Shown here: in pieces, positions 7,887-17,427 of the stretch | How positions within the stretch are numbered: the stretch's first letter is position 1 | Layout: every line of letters starts with the position of its first letter | DNA from: Akkermansiaceae bacterium | GTDB taxonomy: Bacteria; Verrucomicrobiota; Verrucomicrobiia; Verrucomicrobiales; Akkermansiaceae | Assembly: GCA_024233135.1 (NCBI GenBank) | Contig: JACKPZ010000014.1 | Coordinates: 37,789-101,788, forward strand | Length of the DNA stretch: 64,000 nt | Direction of reading: 5' to 3' | The notes under the pieces: generated by a model | The model's database searches: none | Told to the model about the DNA's origin: nothing | What the model saw: only the letters and a program-made list of their open reading frames with translations | Position numbers and translations under genes: made by a program

Positions 7887-9164
7887 TCACCCTTCCCGCA
7901 CCACCACCTCGCTGCCGTCTTCGACGGTGTCGGGCGGGTGGACGAGGACTTCGTCGCCGGCTTCGAGGCCGGAGAGGACCTCGGTGTGGCGGCCGTCGGT
8001 GTGGCCGGCCTCGACGTTGGTGAGCACGGCTTTGCCGCCGCGTTTGACGAAGGTTTTCCAGTCGTTGCCCTGGCGGAAGAGCGCGCCGGCGGGAACGGTG
8101 AGGACGTCGTCGGCATGCCAGGTGGCGATGCGGACTTCGACGCGGTAGCGGTCGCCGAGGGCGGCGGCGCTATCCGGCGGATCGACGAGGTCGCAGAGCA
8201 CGATGACGCGTTGTTCCTCGACGCCGAGGGCGGAGATCTTGGTGAAGGCGGCGGGCTCGATGCGGCGGACGCGGGCCGTTAGATCGGATTCTCCGCCCCA
8301 TTGTTCGATGGTGGCGGTGTCGCCGGGTCGGATGGCGACGGCGTCGCGGGAGAGGATCTCGGCTTCGATCTCGATGTCGGACGGATCTCCGATCTCGAGA
8401 ATCGCCATGCCGGGGGTGACCGGGGTTTCGCTCTCCTGCATCACGTTGAGGATGACGCCGGAAACGGGCGAGCGGACCTCGACCGGCGGGTTTCCGTCAC
8501 CGGCCGCGGGGCGGTCGAGCACGGCGCGGGCGCGGGCGAGTTCGTGCTCGGCGACCTGCAGGGCGAACTCGGCGGCGCGTTCGTCGGCGGAACGCATGGC
8601 GGCGTCGGTTTCTAGGCGGTCGCGATCGGATGCGGAGAGCGTGCCCTCGCGGGTGATGGCGCGGGCGCGGTCGCGGTCGGCGGCGGAAAGTTTGGCGGCG
8701 GAACGGGCGGCTTCGAGGCCTTCGGCGGCGCGTCGGACGGCGGCTTCCTGGGCGGCCACGGCGGCCTCTGCTTCGGCCCGGGAGCGCGGATCTAACAATG
8801 GTGCCTCGGACGGCGCGATGGCGGTGAGCACGGTCTCGTTGGCCACCACCTTGTCGCCGGCTTTGAACGGCACGCGTTTCATCGTTCCGGCGACGGGCGC
8901 GGAGACGACGTAGCGGTTGCGGATGCGGGTTTTCCCCTCCTCGGAAACGGTGACCGTTAGGCCCGAGCGGGAAACCGTTCCGGTTTCCACCTCGATCGGT
9001 TTCGGCCGCAGACCCCAGACGACGGCGGCCACGAGCAGGGCGATGCCGAGCCACGGCAGGATCTTGCGGAGGCGTTTGCGTCCGGAGGGATCCGGCTTCG
9101 GGTCCCACGGCGCACGGCCGTTGTTCTTCTCGTTCGGGGCGTCGGCCATGGTCGCGTGCGCCAT
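7887..9164 (-). CDS. HlyD-type periplasmic adaptor of an ABC efflux system
   Basis: The 425-residue product has one N-terminal membrane helix (about 33-50, ending WGLRPK). A barrel-sandwich/lipoyl half-motif follows (VVSAPVAGTMKRVPFKAGDKV). An Ala/Arg/Glu-rich helical hairpin of about 100 residues comes next, then the second lipoyl half (VEVRSPVSGVI) and a beta-barrel region. This is the membrane-fusion adaptor layout of MacA/DevB proteins, which bridge an inner-membrane pump to an outer-membrane channel. It is the last gene of the minus-strand set ATPase, permease, ThpR, adaptor. No outer-membrane channel gene is nearby. MADAPNEK five codons in is an alternative start. Confidence 0.88.
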   Translation of the reverse strand: MAHATMADAPNEKNNGRAPWDPKPDPSGRKRLRKILPWLGIALLVAAVVWGLRPKPIEVETGTVSRSGLTVTVSEEGKTRIRNRYVVSAPVAGTMKRVPFKAGDKVVANETVLTAIAPSEAPLLDPRSRAEAEAAVAAQEAAVRRAAEGLEAARSAAKLSAADRDRARAITREGTLSASDRDRLETDAAMRSADERAAEFALQVAEHELARARAVLDRPAAGDGNPPVEVRSPVSGVILNVMQESETPVTPGMAILEIGDPSDIEIEAEILSRDAVAIRPGDTATIEQWGGESDLTARVRRIEPAAFTKISALGVEEQRVIVLCDLVDPPDSAAALGDRYRVEVRIATWHADDVLTVPAGALFRQGNDWKTFVKRGGKAVLTNVEAGHTDGRHTEVLSGLEAGDEVLVHPPDTVEDGSEVVVREG

Positions 9165-9188
9165 GCATAGCCGCGGATGCGCGGCGGA

Positions 9189-9731
9189 TCAAGGGCCGGG
9201 GACGCGGAGGACCGGCGTGTGGATCGCGCCGTCGGGAGTGAGCACGCTTTCGAAGAGGGTGAAACCGCAGGCGGTGAACGGACCGAAGGTTTCCTCGCCA
9301 TGCTCACGCAGGAAGATCCGAAGCTTCGCCGGGCTGCCGCCGCGGCGCCGGCCGAGGGTGATGTGCGGCGTGAAGGGGCGGTCGTCGATGGCGATGCCGG
9401 CGGTCTGCGCGGCCTCGCGAACGGCGGCGGCGAGGGGCGGCAGGGCGTTTTCGGGATCCTCGACGCCGGCCCAGAGGACCATCGGTTTCCGGCTGCCGCC
9501 GAAGGTGCCGATGCCTTGCGCGGTGAGCGGAAACTCGGTGGGCACGATGGCGGAAAGCGTCTCGCGGAGTGTCGCGTCGTTTTCCAGCGGAACATTGCCG
9601 AGGAAACAAAGCGTCAGGTGGATCTGCGGCGCGGGCACCGCCTTGAGGCCGGAAAGTCCCGAGGCGGTGGCGGCGAGTTTGTTCCGGAGGTCTTCCGGAA
9701 GCTCGATGGCGACGAACATGCGCTTGGCCAT
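9189..9731 (-). CDS. thpR: RNA 2',3'-cyclic phosphodiesterase (ThpR/LigT family)
   Basis: The 180-residue protein has the two HxT motifs of the 2H phosphoesterase superfamily, HLTLCFLG and HITLGRR, spaced as in LigT/ThpR. It begins MFVAIELPEDLR, typical of the family. The enzyme hydrolyses 2',3'-cyclic phosphates at RNA ends and can seal tRNA halves through a 2',5' bond in vitro. It sits between the efflux permease and the adaptor, apparently co-transcribed, with no obvious functional link to transport. Confidence 0.9.
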   Translation of the reverse strand: MAKRMFVAIELPEDLRNKLAATASGLSGLKAVPAPQIHLTLCFLGNVPLENDATLRETLSAIVPTEFPLTAQGIGTFGGSRKPMVLWAGVEDPENALPPLAAAVREAAQTAGIAIDDRPFTPHITLGRRRGGSPAKLRIFLREHGEETFGPFTACGFTLFESVLTPDGAIHTPVLRVPGP

Positions 9732-9786
9732 GAACCGACCATGGCAAATGCCCGGAGCGGATGCACGGGGGAATGTGGCGGCGGCT

Positions 9787-12156
9787 TCAATCCCGCGCCT
9801 TCAACACGCCGACGAGGTCGAGTTTCGCGAGCATGCGCGAGACCAGCGTGAACGACAGCCCGGCGGCGGTGAGCACGACGAGGATGGCGGTGGCGTAGGT
9901 GGAAGTATTGATCAGGATCGGCAGGCGCACCGTCTCCGTGCTGAACGACGAGATGATGAACAGCGCCAGCCCGCGGCCGAACAGCAGGCCGGCCGGCAGG
10001 GCTAACAGAACGAGGGTTGCCAGCTCGCCGACGAGCACGCCGCGCACCTCGGGCATGCGGAAACCGACGACGCGCAGGGTGGCGAGTTCCCGCGAACGCT
10101 CGGAGAGGGCGATGCGCGCGCTGTTGTAGACGACGCCGAAGGCGACGATGACGGCGAGGGTGAAATACAATTTCCGCAGGATGCCCATGCTCTTGCCGGT
10201 GGTCTCGCGGAAGGCGGCGAGCTGGTCTTTCTTCACCATCACGAACGCGGCGCGCGGCGTGTCCTTCACCTCGCGCATGAAGCGGTCCCAATGTTTCTGG
10301 TCCACCGCGAGGTGGGCGCCGTTGACGGTTTCCCCCTCCTTGAGCGCCCGGCGCAGCGCGTCGATGTCCATGTAGGCGGCCACACCGGCGAAATCCGTCA
10401 CCAGCCCGCGGATCGGCACGGTGAGGATCGGGCGGCGTCCGTCGAGCACCTCGACGCGCACCTCGTCGCCGATCCTCGCGCCGATGACCTCGGCGAGTTT
10501 CTCCGACATGACGAGTCCCTCGCGCGGCATGACGATCGGCTTGCTGTTTTCGTCCAACAAGCGGTTCAGGTGGCTGCCGCGCGAGAGGCCGGTGACGGCG
10601 AGCTTGCGTTGGTGGTGCCCGTAGACGAGGCGCGCGGGCACGCTGCGGATCGGTTCGGCGCGGGTGACGCCGGGCAGGTGTTCGAGGTCGTGGAGGCCCT
10701 TGAGCGACGACGGTTCCGTTAGAAACACGGTGACGTCCTGGCGCGCGACGCGGTTCCACTGGAAGGTAAGCAGGTGGTCGATGCTGTCGTTCATCGCACC
10801 GGGCAGCACCATCAGGCCGGTCGCCAGTGCGAGACCCGCGGCGGTGAAAAGCGCCTGCCACGGGCGCCGCTCGATGTTGCGCAGGGCCATCCGGTAGGCC
10901 GGGCTGAAAAAATGCGTGAGTCCGATGCGTTCGAAGACCGACGGTTTGAAATCGGCGGGTGGCTCGGGCCGCATCGCTTCGGCCGGCGGCAGTTTCACCG
11001 CCTGCCAGACGACGGTGGTTACCCCCACCGCGGACGCGCCGAGGCTGATGAAGAGCGCGATGCCGAGCGCCTGGGTATCGAGTTGGAATTCCAGATGCGG
11101 GAATCGGAAAAACTCCGTGTAGAGACTCACCAGTCCGCCGCCCATCCAGCGGCCGGCGAAGGAGCCGATGATCGTTCCTAACACCCCGATCACCAACACG
11201 AACTTGAGATAGTGGCCGCCGACTTGTTTCGACGAATACCCGAGCGCCTTCATCTGCGCGATCTGCTCGCGCTGCAGCCGCACGATGCGGGAGAGCACCG
11301 CGTTGACCATGAATGCGGCGACGCTCAGGAACACCAGCGGATAGGCCAGCGCGAGCGAGTGCAGAACGCGCAGCTCGTCATCAAGTCGTTGGGCCGATGC
11401 CTGGTCGTCGCGGGTGATCGCGCCGCCGGCGCCGTAGCGGGCGAGCCGGCGGTCGATTTCGGAAACGATCGGTGCCGGGTTCGCGCCGGGCGCGAGGTCG
11501 AGGCACAGGTCGTTGAACGCGCCGTCCATGTTGTAGGCCACGGCGAGCGCGCGGTAGGGCATCCAGATCACGCTGAACCGCTTGTGGTCCGGCAGGGTTT
11601 CACCGGCTCGCGCCTCGAACACGAACTCGGGCGACAGGCCGATGCCGACGATCTGGAGCGTCTCGCGGCGGCCGTTGATGACCGCGACCAACGAGTCACC
11701 GGGCGAAAGGTGGTTTTCAATCGCGAACGATTCGCCGACAATGACCGCACGCCGTTCGTCCGGCCGCGGGAAACGTCCGGTGCGCAGGAACACGCGGTTC
11801 AGTTTCGGCTGGCCTCCGTCCTCGGGCAGGGAAATCAGGTGGCCGGTAGCCGGTTCGGTGAGTCCCGGCAGATCGAGCGTGACGTCGAGCACCACGCGCG
11901 GCTCGACGGCTGCGACGCCCGGCAGTTTCTTAAACGGCTCGGCTTCCGACAGGGGCGCTCGCTTCAAGGTCGCGAACACATCCGCCATCGCGAACTCCTG
12001 ATAGTAGGCCGAGCGGGTCGACTCGAGCGTAAGAATCAGGCTGCGCGTCATGATCATCATCGCCAGCCCGCAGGCCATCACCAAAGACACAGCCAGCACC
12101 TGGCCCTTCATCTTGGACAGGTCGCGCAGCAGCTTGCGGTCGAGCGGAGATATCAA
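9787..12156 (-). CDS. FtsX-like ABC transporter permease
   Basis: A 789-residue permease with two FtsX/MacB_PCD modules. An N-terminal helix (about 19-40) is followed by an extracytoplasmic domain and a three-helix core (about 270-390). A second periplasmic domain and a second three-helix core come after (about 680-780, ending LAKLDLVGVLKARD). The reading frame opens with TTG (12154-12156), giving MISPLDRKLLRDLSKMKG, which fits related permeases. It is fed by the ATPase encoded upstream and pairs with the HlyD adaptor downstream. Permeases of this two-module type act in tripartite efflux or lipid/lipoprotein movement. Confidence 0.88.
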   Translation of the reverse strand: MISPLDRKLLRDLSKMKGQVLAVSLVMACGLAMMIMTRSLILTLESTRSAYYQEFAMADVFATLKRAPLSEAEPFKKLPGVAAVEPRVVLDVTLDLPGLTEPATGHLISLPEDGGQPKLNRVFLRTGRFPRPDERRAVIVGESFAIENHLSPGDSLVAVINGRRETLQIVGIGLSPEFVFEARAGETLPDHKRFSVIWMPYRALAVAYNMDGAFNDLCLDLAPGANPAPIVSEIDRRLARYGAGGAITRDDQASAQRLDDELRVLHSLALAYPLVFLSVAAFMVNAVLSRIVRLQREQIAQMKALGYSSKQVGGHYLKFVLVIGVLGTIIGSFAGRWMGGGLVSLYTEFFRFPHLEFQLDTQALGIALFISLGASAVGVTTVVWQAVKLPPAEAMRPEPPADFKPSVFERIGLTHFFSPAYRMALRNIERRPWQALFTAAGLALATGLMVLPGAMNDSIDHLLTFQWNRVARQDVTVFLTEPSSLKGLHDLEHLPGVTRAEPIRSVPARLVYGHHQRKLAVTGLSRGSHLNRLLDENSKPIVMPREGLVMSEKLAEVIGARIGDEVRVEVLDGRRPILTVPIRGLVTDFAGVAAYMDIDALRRALKEGETVNGAHLAVDQKHWDRFMREVKDTPRAAFVMVKKDQLAAFRETTGKSMGILRKLYFTLAVIVAFGVVYNSARIALSERSRELATLRVVGFRMPEVRGVLVGELATLVLLALPAGLLFGRGLALFIISSFSTETVRLPILINTSTYATAILVVLTAAGLSFTLVSRMLAKLDLVGVLKARD

Positions 12157-12251
12157 AGTGCCGGGTGATCAGTGGAAGAGGTAGGCGAGGGGAGGCGTCT
12201 GAGATGTCGGAACCGGACCACTGATCACCGATCACTGATCACTCGGCACTT
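12157..12251. repeat. Imperfect inverted repeat with TGATCA units between ABC genes
   Basis: GTGCCGGGTGATCAGTGG (12158-12175) faces CCACTGATCACCGATCACTG (12218-12237) and a terminal CGGCAC. The spacer between ATPase and permease genes can therefore fold into a long hairpin. TGATCAC/TGATCAG occurs four times. It may tune relative expression of the two cistrons, or it may be an inserted palindromic element. Confidence 0.6.
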
Positions 12252-12254
12252 CGT

Positions 12255-12983
<729 letters not shown>

Positions 12984-13026
12984 GAACGTGGGCGCAGCAT
13001 AGCAGCGGATCGGCGGAGGACAAATC

Positions 13027-13088
13027 CGTAGGCGCGGTCGTGAGACCGCGGAGCGGGGTGAAGTCGCGGTCTCACGACCGCGCCTACG
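13027..13088. repeat. Perfect 24-bp inverted repeat (REP-like hairpin)
   Basis: The arms 13027-13050 and 13065-13088 are perfectly complementary, separated by 14 bases. The core is GGCGCGGTCGTGAGACCGCG. There is no T-tract, so it is more like an intergenic REP-type palindrome than a classical terminator. The right arm contains the TAG stop (13084-13086) of the alkylation-repair gene, which shows that the element lies right at the end of that coding region. Confidence 0.9.
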
Positions 13089-14190
13089 TTTTGAGAGTAA
13101 ACGGCAGGGGCTCGAAGGCGCGGCCGTTCAGCAGCGGTTGGAACGCGTGGCCGCCGGGGTGATAGACGCGGGTGGTCACCGGGCGGATGGCGTGTTTTCC
13201 CTCGATGGTCCACGTTTCGCCGCCGGCGAGCGCGCGCTTCCGGCCTTTGAAGACCTTGGGACTGAGGCTGCCGTTCGCCTTGCGGTGGTGGATGGCGTAG
13301 TCAAAGAGGACCTTCAGCGGCCGCTTCGAGGTGTTCCGGACGACGAGCCGGTAGCCGATCGCTTCGCCGACTTTCATCAAGCGCCGGTCGAGTTCGCAGG
13401 AAACAATTTCGAGGGAATCCGCTCCGCCGTATCCGAGCAACGCGAGCGCGCCTGGGTGTCCCGCTTTCAGCATGGTCCGGCAGGCGTGGCGGGTGAGTTT
13501 GTCCAAGCGCGGATCTTCCGGCGATCTTTGGCGCCAGCGCGTCAGGGTCGCGATGACAAGATCCGGATGGCGTTTGCTGAAGTCGTTGAGGTGGTTCGAA
13601 ACGGAAAGCCGGACGTAGTCGCTCGGATCGAGATGGAGTTTCTCCAGCAGATCGAGCGTCGGGTGGGGCGGCTCCAACAATTCCGGTAGGTTCCCGCCCC
13701 ACGGCAGGAACGGCCGCGACCCCTCGGAAACCAGTCGCCGCACGTGTTCGCACGGATCGTCGCACCAGGCGTGGAGCTGCCGCAAGGTCCGCCCGCGCAA
13801 CGGTTCCTCCCGCAAAAACACCCGGATCCCGAACTCCGCGGTGAAACACTTCGTCATTTCGCTAAATGACAACATGGAGACTTCGAAGTGGTTCGTGGCG
13901 GTTCCGTGGCGGGAGACGATCTCGGTGAAGGGCCAGACGAGGAATCCGCGGAGCCCGCCGACATGCATGGCACGGACGAGGATGGGGAACATCGTTTGCG
14001 GATCCTGCGGCAGGCCGGCGGCGATGCGTTCGGCGAGAAACTGCATGCGTTGTTTCAACTCCAGCGGCTCCAGCGCGGCGGCGAGGCCCCGGTGGAAACG
14101 TGGCAGCGGAAACTCCGGATGCGCTTGCTTCAGCGCCGCGCCGATGAGCCGGGCCTTGTCGGCGGAGAGTTCGTTTTTGAAGGGCTCCAT
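13084..14190 (-). CDS. DNA alkylation repair protein (AlkC/AlkD-like HEAT repeats)
   Basis: A 368-residue all-helical protein with the AlkD-like region at about 20-240 (GLRGFLVWPFTEIVSRHG, HAWCDDPCEHVRRLVSEG, DYVRLSVSNHLNDFSKRHPDL). Proteins of this superfamily flip out and excise N3- or N7-alkylated bases using HEAT-like repeats. The C-terminal 120 residues form a beta-rich add-on (LVVRNTSKRPLKVLFDYAIHHRK) seen in AlkC-like members. It is the last gene of the minus-strand group that begins with the GntR regulator, about 30 bp behind a membrane gene. The stop codon falls inside a palindromic repeat. Confidence 0.85.
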   Translation of the reverse strand: MEPFKNELSADKARLIGAALKQAHPEFPLPRFHRGLAAALEPLELKQRMQFLAERIAAGLPQDPQTMFPILVRAMHVGGLRGFLVWPFTEIVSRHGTATNHFEVSMLSFSEMTKCFTAEFGIRVFLREEPLRGRTLRQLHAWCDDPCEHVRRLVSEGSRPFLPWGGNLPELLEPPHPTLDLLEKLHLDPSDYVRLSVSNHLNDFSKRHPDLVIATLTRWRQRSPEDPRLDKLTRHACRTMLKAGHPGALALLGYGGADSLEIVSCELDRRLMKVGEAIGYRLVVRNTSKRPLKVLFDYAIHHRKANGSLSPKVFKGRKRALAGGETWTIEGKHAIRPVTTRVYHPGGHAFQPLLNGRAFEPLPFTLKT

Positions 14191-14218
14191 GCGGGAGAAA
14201 TCCGTAGCCGCGTCAGCG

Positions 14219-15799
14219 CTAGTTCTCCAGCCGGAACTCGGGGATTTCGAAAGGCACGGACACGGTGCCGCGGTAGGTCCGGTCGATCAGATAAAACCTG
14301 GCGCCCTTGAGGAATTCGACGGGGTCGATTCGTTCGTCGGAATTGTTGGTTGCGATCGAGATCTGCTTTTTCTGGCACCACCAACCGAAGGTTGCGCTCG
14401 AACTGCCGCTTCCGCTGCCCAGCGTCGTATGCCGGCCGGTCCGCGGGTTCACGATCAGGATCTCGATCTCGTTGTATGGATTCCTCATGTCTCCGCGGGA
14501 CAACAGGCTCGTTCCGGCGGCGCTGACTTCCACGGCGATTCCTCCCCCGGGCGACGGCTCGATCCGCCCGATGCGGTAGCGGAAACGACCGGCCGCCGCG
14601 TTTTCCCCGGCGCGTGCCGGCAGGTCGGCGAGAATGACGGGCTGATAGATCTCGACCCGGGCCTCGCCGGTGATGGTGGCGGTTCTGTCAGGTCGTCTTT
14701 GCAATTCCCTGGTGTTTCCTTCAAACCACACATGGTTTGTCCATCGCAATACCGCGGTGGGATCGTCCTTGGGAGGTTCGATGCCGAGCGATGGGAGAAT
14801 GGTCCGGGACGCATCGCCGGAGTAGGGCGAGTTGGTCGCCTCGCTCGCGATCACGCCGCCATCCCGGAAACGCGCTTCCGACTTCACTCCCATCGGGTAA
14901 GCCAGCCATGTGTCCGGAGCCCCGTCGATCCGTGCGCTCCGGACCACCGTGGTGAAATCCACCGTTGCGGGTGAGACTCGAGATCCGCGGCGCATCCAGC
15001 CAGGAGATCTCAAGCGGATCCGTGAACGGAGCGGCATCCGCACCGGAAACGGCGAGCGGGCGGGCGAAGTTCCATTGCCAACCGGTGGATGCGATGGCGA
15101 TGAGGGGACGGCCGCGACGACTCCGGCGGCGATGCTCAAGACCGGTCTCTTTTTCGCGATGAAACCCCACGCGAGCAGGGGGCCGGCGATCAGAATCAAT
15201 CCTTCGGCAAGCAGCCATCGGGATGCCTTGAGCAGACGCGCCTCTTCCACGAATTGGAAGCCGCCGGGACGATTGAAAATCGCGACCGCCAACCAGAGCG
15301 CCAACGCCGCCAGCACGATGGTGAGCAAGGTGGCTCCGATGAAACCTCGTGTGTGAGTGCCGACGATCCAGGCGATTGATGCCGGGATGCCGAAGACGAG
15401 CGTGGTTTCGATGAAATACAGCAGCCAGTCGCCTGGTGTGAGTTCCAATCGCAATACGATCACACCAAGCGCCTTCACCAACAACCACGGGACGAGCACG
15501 AACGCCGTGATGGAAAGGACCTTGGAAAGCCACAGTGTGTTCCGCGTCACCGGCCGCGTGCCGATGAAGGCATCGCCGCCGGAGTAGGAATCGGCCCGGA
15601 GGATTTTCAGCGTGGCGGCGAAGATCTGGAAATACTGGACGGCCAGCAGCAATCCGAGGATCGGCGCGGCGGCCTCCACCAGCGCGCCGGTGATGACGAG
15701 CGGCACCAGCGCGGCGGCGAGAAACACCGCCCACGCGCCGAACAGTCCGTTTCTGGCGAATGCGAAATCCTTGCGGCAGAGATGGATCAGGGTCGCCAT
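14219..15799 (-). CDS. ABC-2-like membrane protein with a frameshifted central segment
   Basis: A 526-residue reading frame. Residues 1-235 hold six or seven membrane helices typical of an ABC-2-type permease; the rest is a large extracytoplasmic domain. It is a diverged paralogue of the gene directly upstream (15787-17427). The stretch between about 15104 and 14971 is out of frame: it reads as Pro/Ser/Arg-rich nonsense here. The next frame gives WQWNFARPLAVSGADAAPF and ISWLDAPRISSL, which align with WFFWPVNFVKTF and its continuation in the paralogue. One C missing in the run at 15104-15107 and one extra at 14969-14971 would explain it. Either the gene tolerates a 44-residue swapped segment, or these are sequencing errors. 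Confidence 0.75.
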   Translation of the reverse strand: MATLIHLCRKDFAFARNGLFGAWAVFLAAALVPLVITGALVEAAAPILGLLLAVQYFQIFAATLKILRADSYSGGDAFIGTRPVTRNTLWLSKVLSITAFVLVPWLLVKALGVIVLRLELTPGDWLLYFIETTLVFGIPASIAWIVGTHTRGFIGATLLTIVLAALALWLAVAIFNRPGGFQFVEEARLLKASRWLLAEGLILIAGPLLAWGFIAKKRPVLSIAAGVVAAVPSSPSHPPVGNGTSPARSPFPVRMPLRSRIRLRSPGWMRRGSRVSPATVDFTTVVRSARIDGAPDTWLAYPMGVKSEARFRDGGVIASEATNSPYSGDASRTILPSLGIEPPKDDPTAVLRWTNHVWFEGNTRELQRRPDRTATITGEARVEIYQPVILADLPARAGENAAAGRFRYRIGRIEPSPGGGIAVEVSAAGTSLLSRGDMRNPYNEIEILIVNPRTGRHTTLGSGSGSSSATFGWWCQKKQISIATNNSDERIDPVEFLKGARFYLIDRTYRGTVSVPFEIPEFRLEN

Positions 15800-17427
15800 G
15801 AGGTGTCGATGAGGTTGACGTTTTCGAAGCGGAACTCGCGGCGGAAGGTGCCGCCGGATTCGTCGCCGGTGATGATGAGTTCGGCTCCGTCGAGCCAGTC
15901 GGACGAGACCTGCGTGTCGCCGCGACTGCTTTCCATCGAGACGGATGCATTGGTGACCGCCGAACCAAGCGCGTAGTGGGCGGCGGTATGGTTGGAGTTG
16001 GACTCGCCCACTTGATTGAGGAACTCGCCACGTCTGGAGTTGATAGCGATCTTCTTGAGAGTGCGGTGGGGCTCACCATGCCATCCGCCTCGAAGCTTGC
16101 TTATCGGCCGCTCTTCGATGGTCTGATAGGAAACCCAGTCGTTCCGCGTGATTTCCACGCTGGTGACCGTGATTCGCCTGTTGCCGATTCTTGCGGACGC
16201 TCCGGCTTTCAATGGGATGCGGGCAAGCACGACCGGGCGTTTGATGGGAATTTCGACCTCCCCCTCCAGCACGGCGTTCGGACCCGCGGCATCGACCTTG
16301 GTTTTCTGGAATTCGCCGATTTCGACCTGTGGGGCGGGGTTCTCCCATTTCCATGGCAATGGAATCCCGACGACCGGCAGGACAATTTCCTCTGCTAGGC
16401 CCGCCCAGGCGGTTTGTCTGGATTCGATCACGACACCCGCCGGGGAAACGAGCGAGGAACGATATCCATTCGGATAGACCCACCACTCCGGAGGAAGGCC
16501 CTCCATCCGGCTGTAGGCACTGATATGCTGATAGTGGATGTCGTTGTAGCCTCCGAATCCCCAGTTGAATCGAGCGTTCTTGTTTCCATTGAACCGGTCT
16601 TCCCGGAACGAGAATTCGACCTTCGACAGATCCGGCCACTCGGAGCGCGGAGCTTCGGCTTCCGGGCGGGTGAAGGTTTTGACGAAGTTGACGGGCCAAA
16701 AAAACCATGCGAGGGAGGCGGCCAGCGTGGTGCCGGCGATTGCCGCGGTGAGGCGCTCGGGACGGCGGGCGCGGAATGTGATGAAGAGTCCGATCAGGAG
16801 ACCGGCGACGGCGATGATTTGGGTGACCAGTTGGCGGCTGAGCTTGAGGTATTCGATGTCGTAGCTCCATTCCGGTTTGGTTTCCCGAGAGAGATATTCC
16901 GCCGCGTTTACATAGATGACAAATACGATGAGGAACGCGAAGGAGAGCCCCATCGCGATGGTGAGGAACCGCGTATAGGTTTCCATGCGAGCGGCGAGGG
17001 TGAGCGCGATCATCGCGACCACGCTGTGCACGAGCATTTCCTCAGCGAAGATCAGCATGAGATCGCCGACATCCGGGCGCAGTCCGGCGAGTGGAAACAT
17101 CAGCACCTGGAACAGCGCCATCGGCAGGATGACGATGGCGCATGACATGAGCTTGGAAACAAGCCACGTGCCTTGCGAAACCGGCCGGCTGCGGTGAAAC
17201 GCGGTGTCGCGCAAGGGCGCGTCGAGCTGCACGATGCGGCCGACGGATAGAAACAACAGCAGCCATGAGCCGTAGCGGAGGAAGGGCAGCCATTCCACCA
17301 GGCCGACGCGCTCTCCGATCGGTGTGACGGCCGGCCACAGGATGCCGGCGGCGGCGAGCCAGGTGATCGCGACGAGCCAGCGCGAGTGCCGCAGGTCCTT
17401 GCGGACGTGGTGGAACACGGAGGTCAT
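15787..17427 (-). CDS. ABC-2-like membrane protein
   Basis: A 546-residue product starting MTSVFHHVRKDLRHSRWLV. The ATG overlaps the stop of the ATPase gene (ATGA), which argues against a longer frame extending upstream. About six membrane helices occupy residues 15-260, with RSRPVSQGTWLVSKL between helices two and three. A long extracytoplasmic beta-rich domain follows (about 300-546). With its downstream paralogue it probably forms the heteromeric permease for the ATPase at 17424-18323. The substrate is unknown. The N-terminal layout resembles GntR-controlled (YtrA-type) ABC systems that respond to cell-envelope stress. Confidence 0.78.
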   Translation of the reverse strand: MTSVFHHVRKDLRHSRWLVAITWLAAAGILWPAVTPIGERVGLVEWLPFLRYGSWLLLFLSVGRIVQLDAPLRDTAFHRSRPVSQGTWLVSKLMSCAIVILPMALFQVLMFPLAGLRPDVGDLMLIFAEEMLVHSVVAMIALTLAARMETYTRFLTIAMGLSFAFLIVFVIYVNAAEYLSRETKPEWSYDIEYLKLSRQLVTQIIAVAGLLIGLFITFRARRPERLTAAIAGTTLAASLAWFFWPVNFVKTFTRPEAEAPRSEWPDLSKVEFSFREDRFNGNKNARFNWGFGGYNDIHYQHISAYSRMEGLPPEWWVYPNGYRSSLVSPAGVVIESRQTAWAGLAEEIVLPVVGIPLPWKWENPAPQVEIGEFQKTKVDAAGPNAVLEGEVEIPIKRPVVLARIPLKAGASARIGNRRITVTSVEITRNDWVSYQTIEERPISKLRGGWHGEPHRTLKKIAINSRRGEFLNQVGESNSNHTAAHYALGSAVTNASVSMESSRGDTQVSSDWLDGAELIITGDESGGTFRREFRFENVNLIDTSWRP

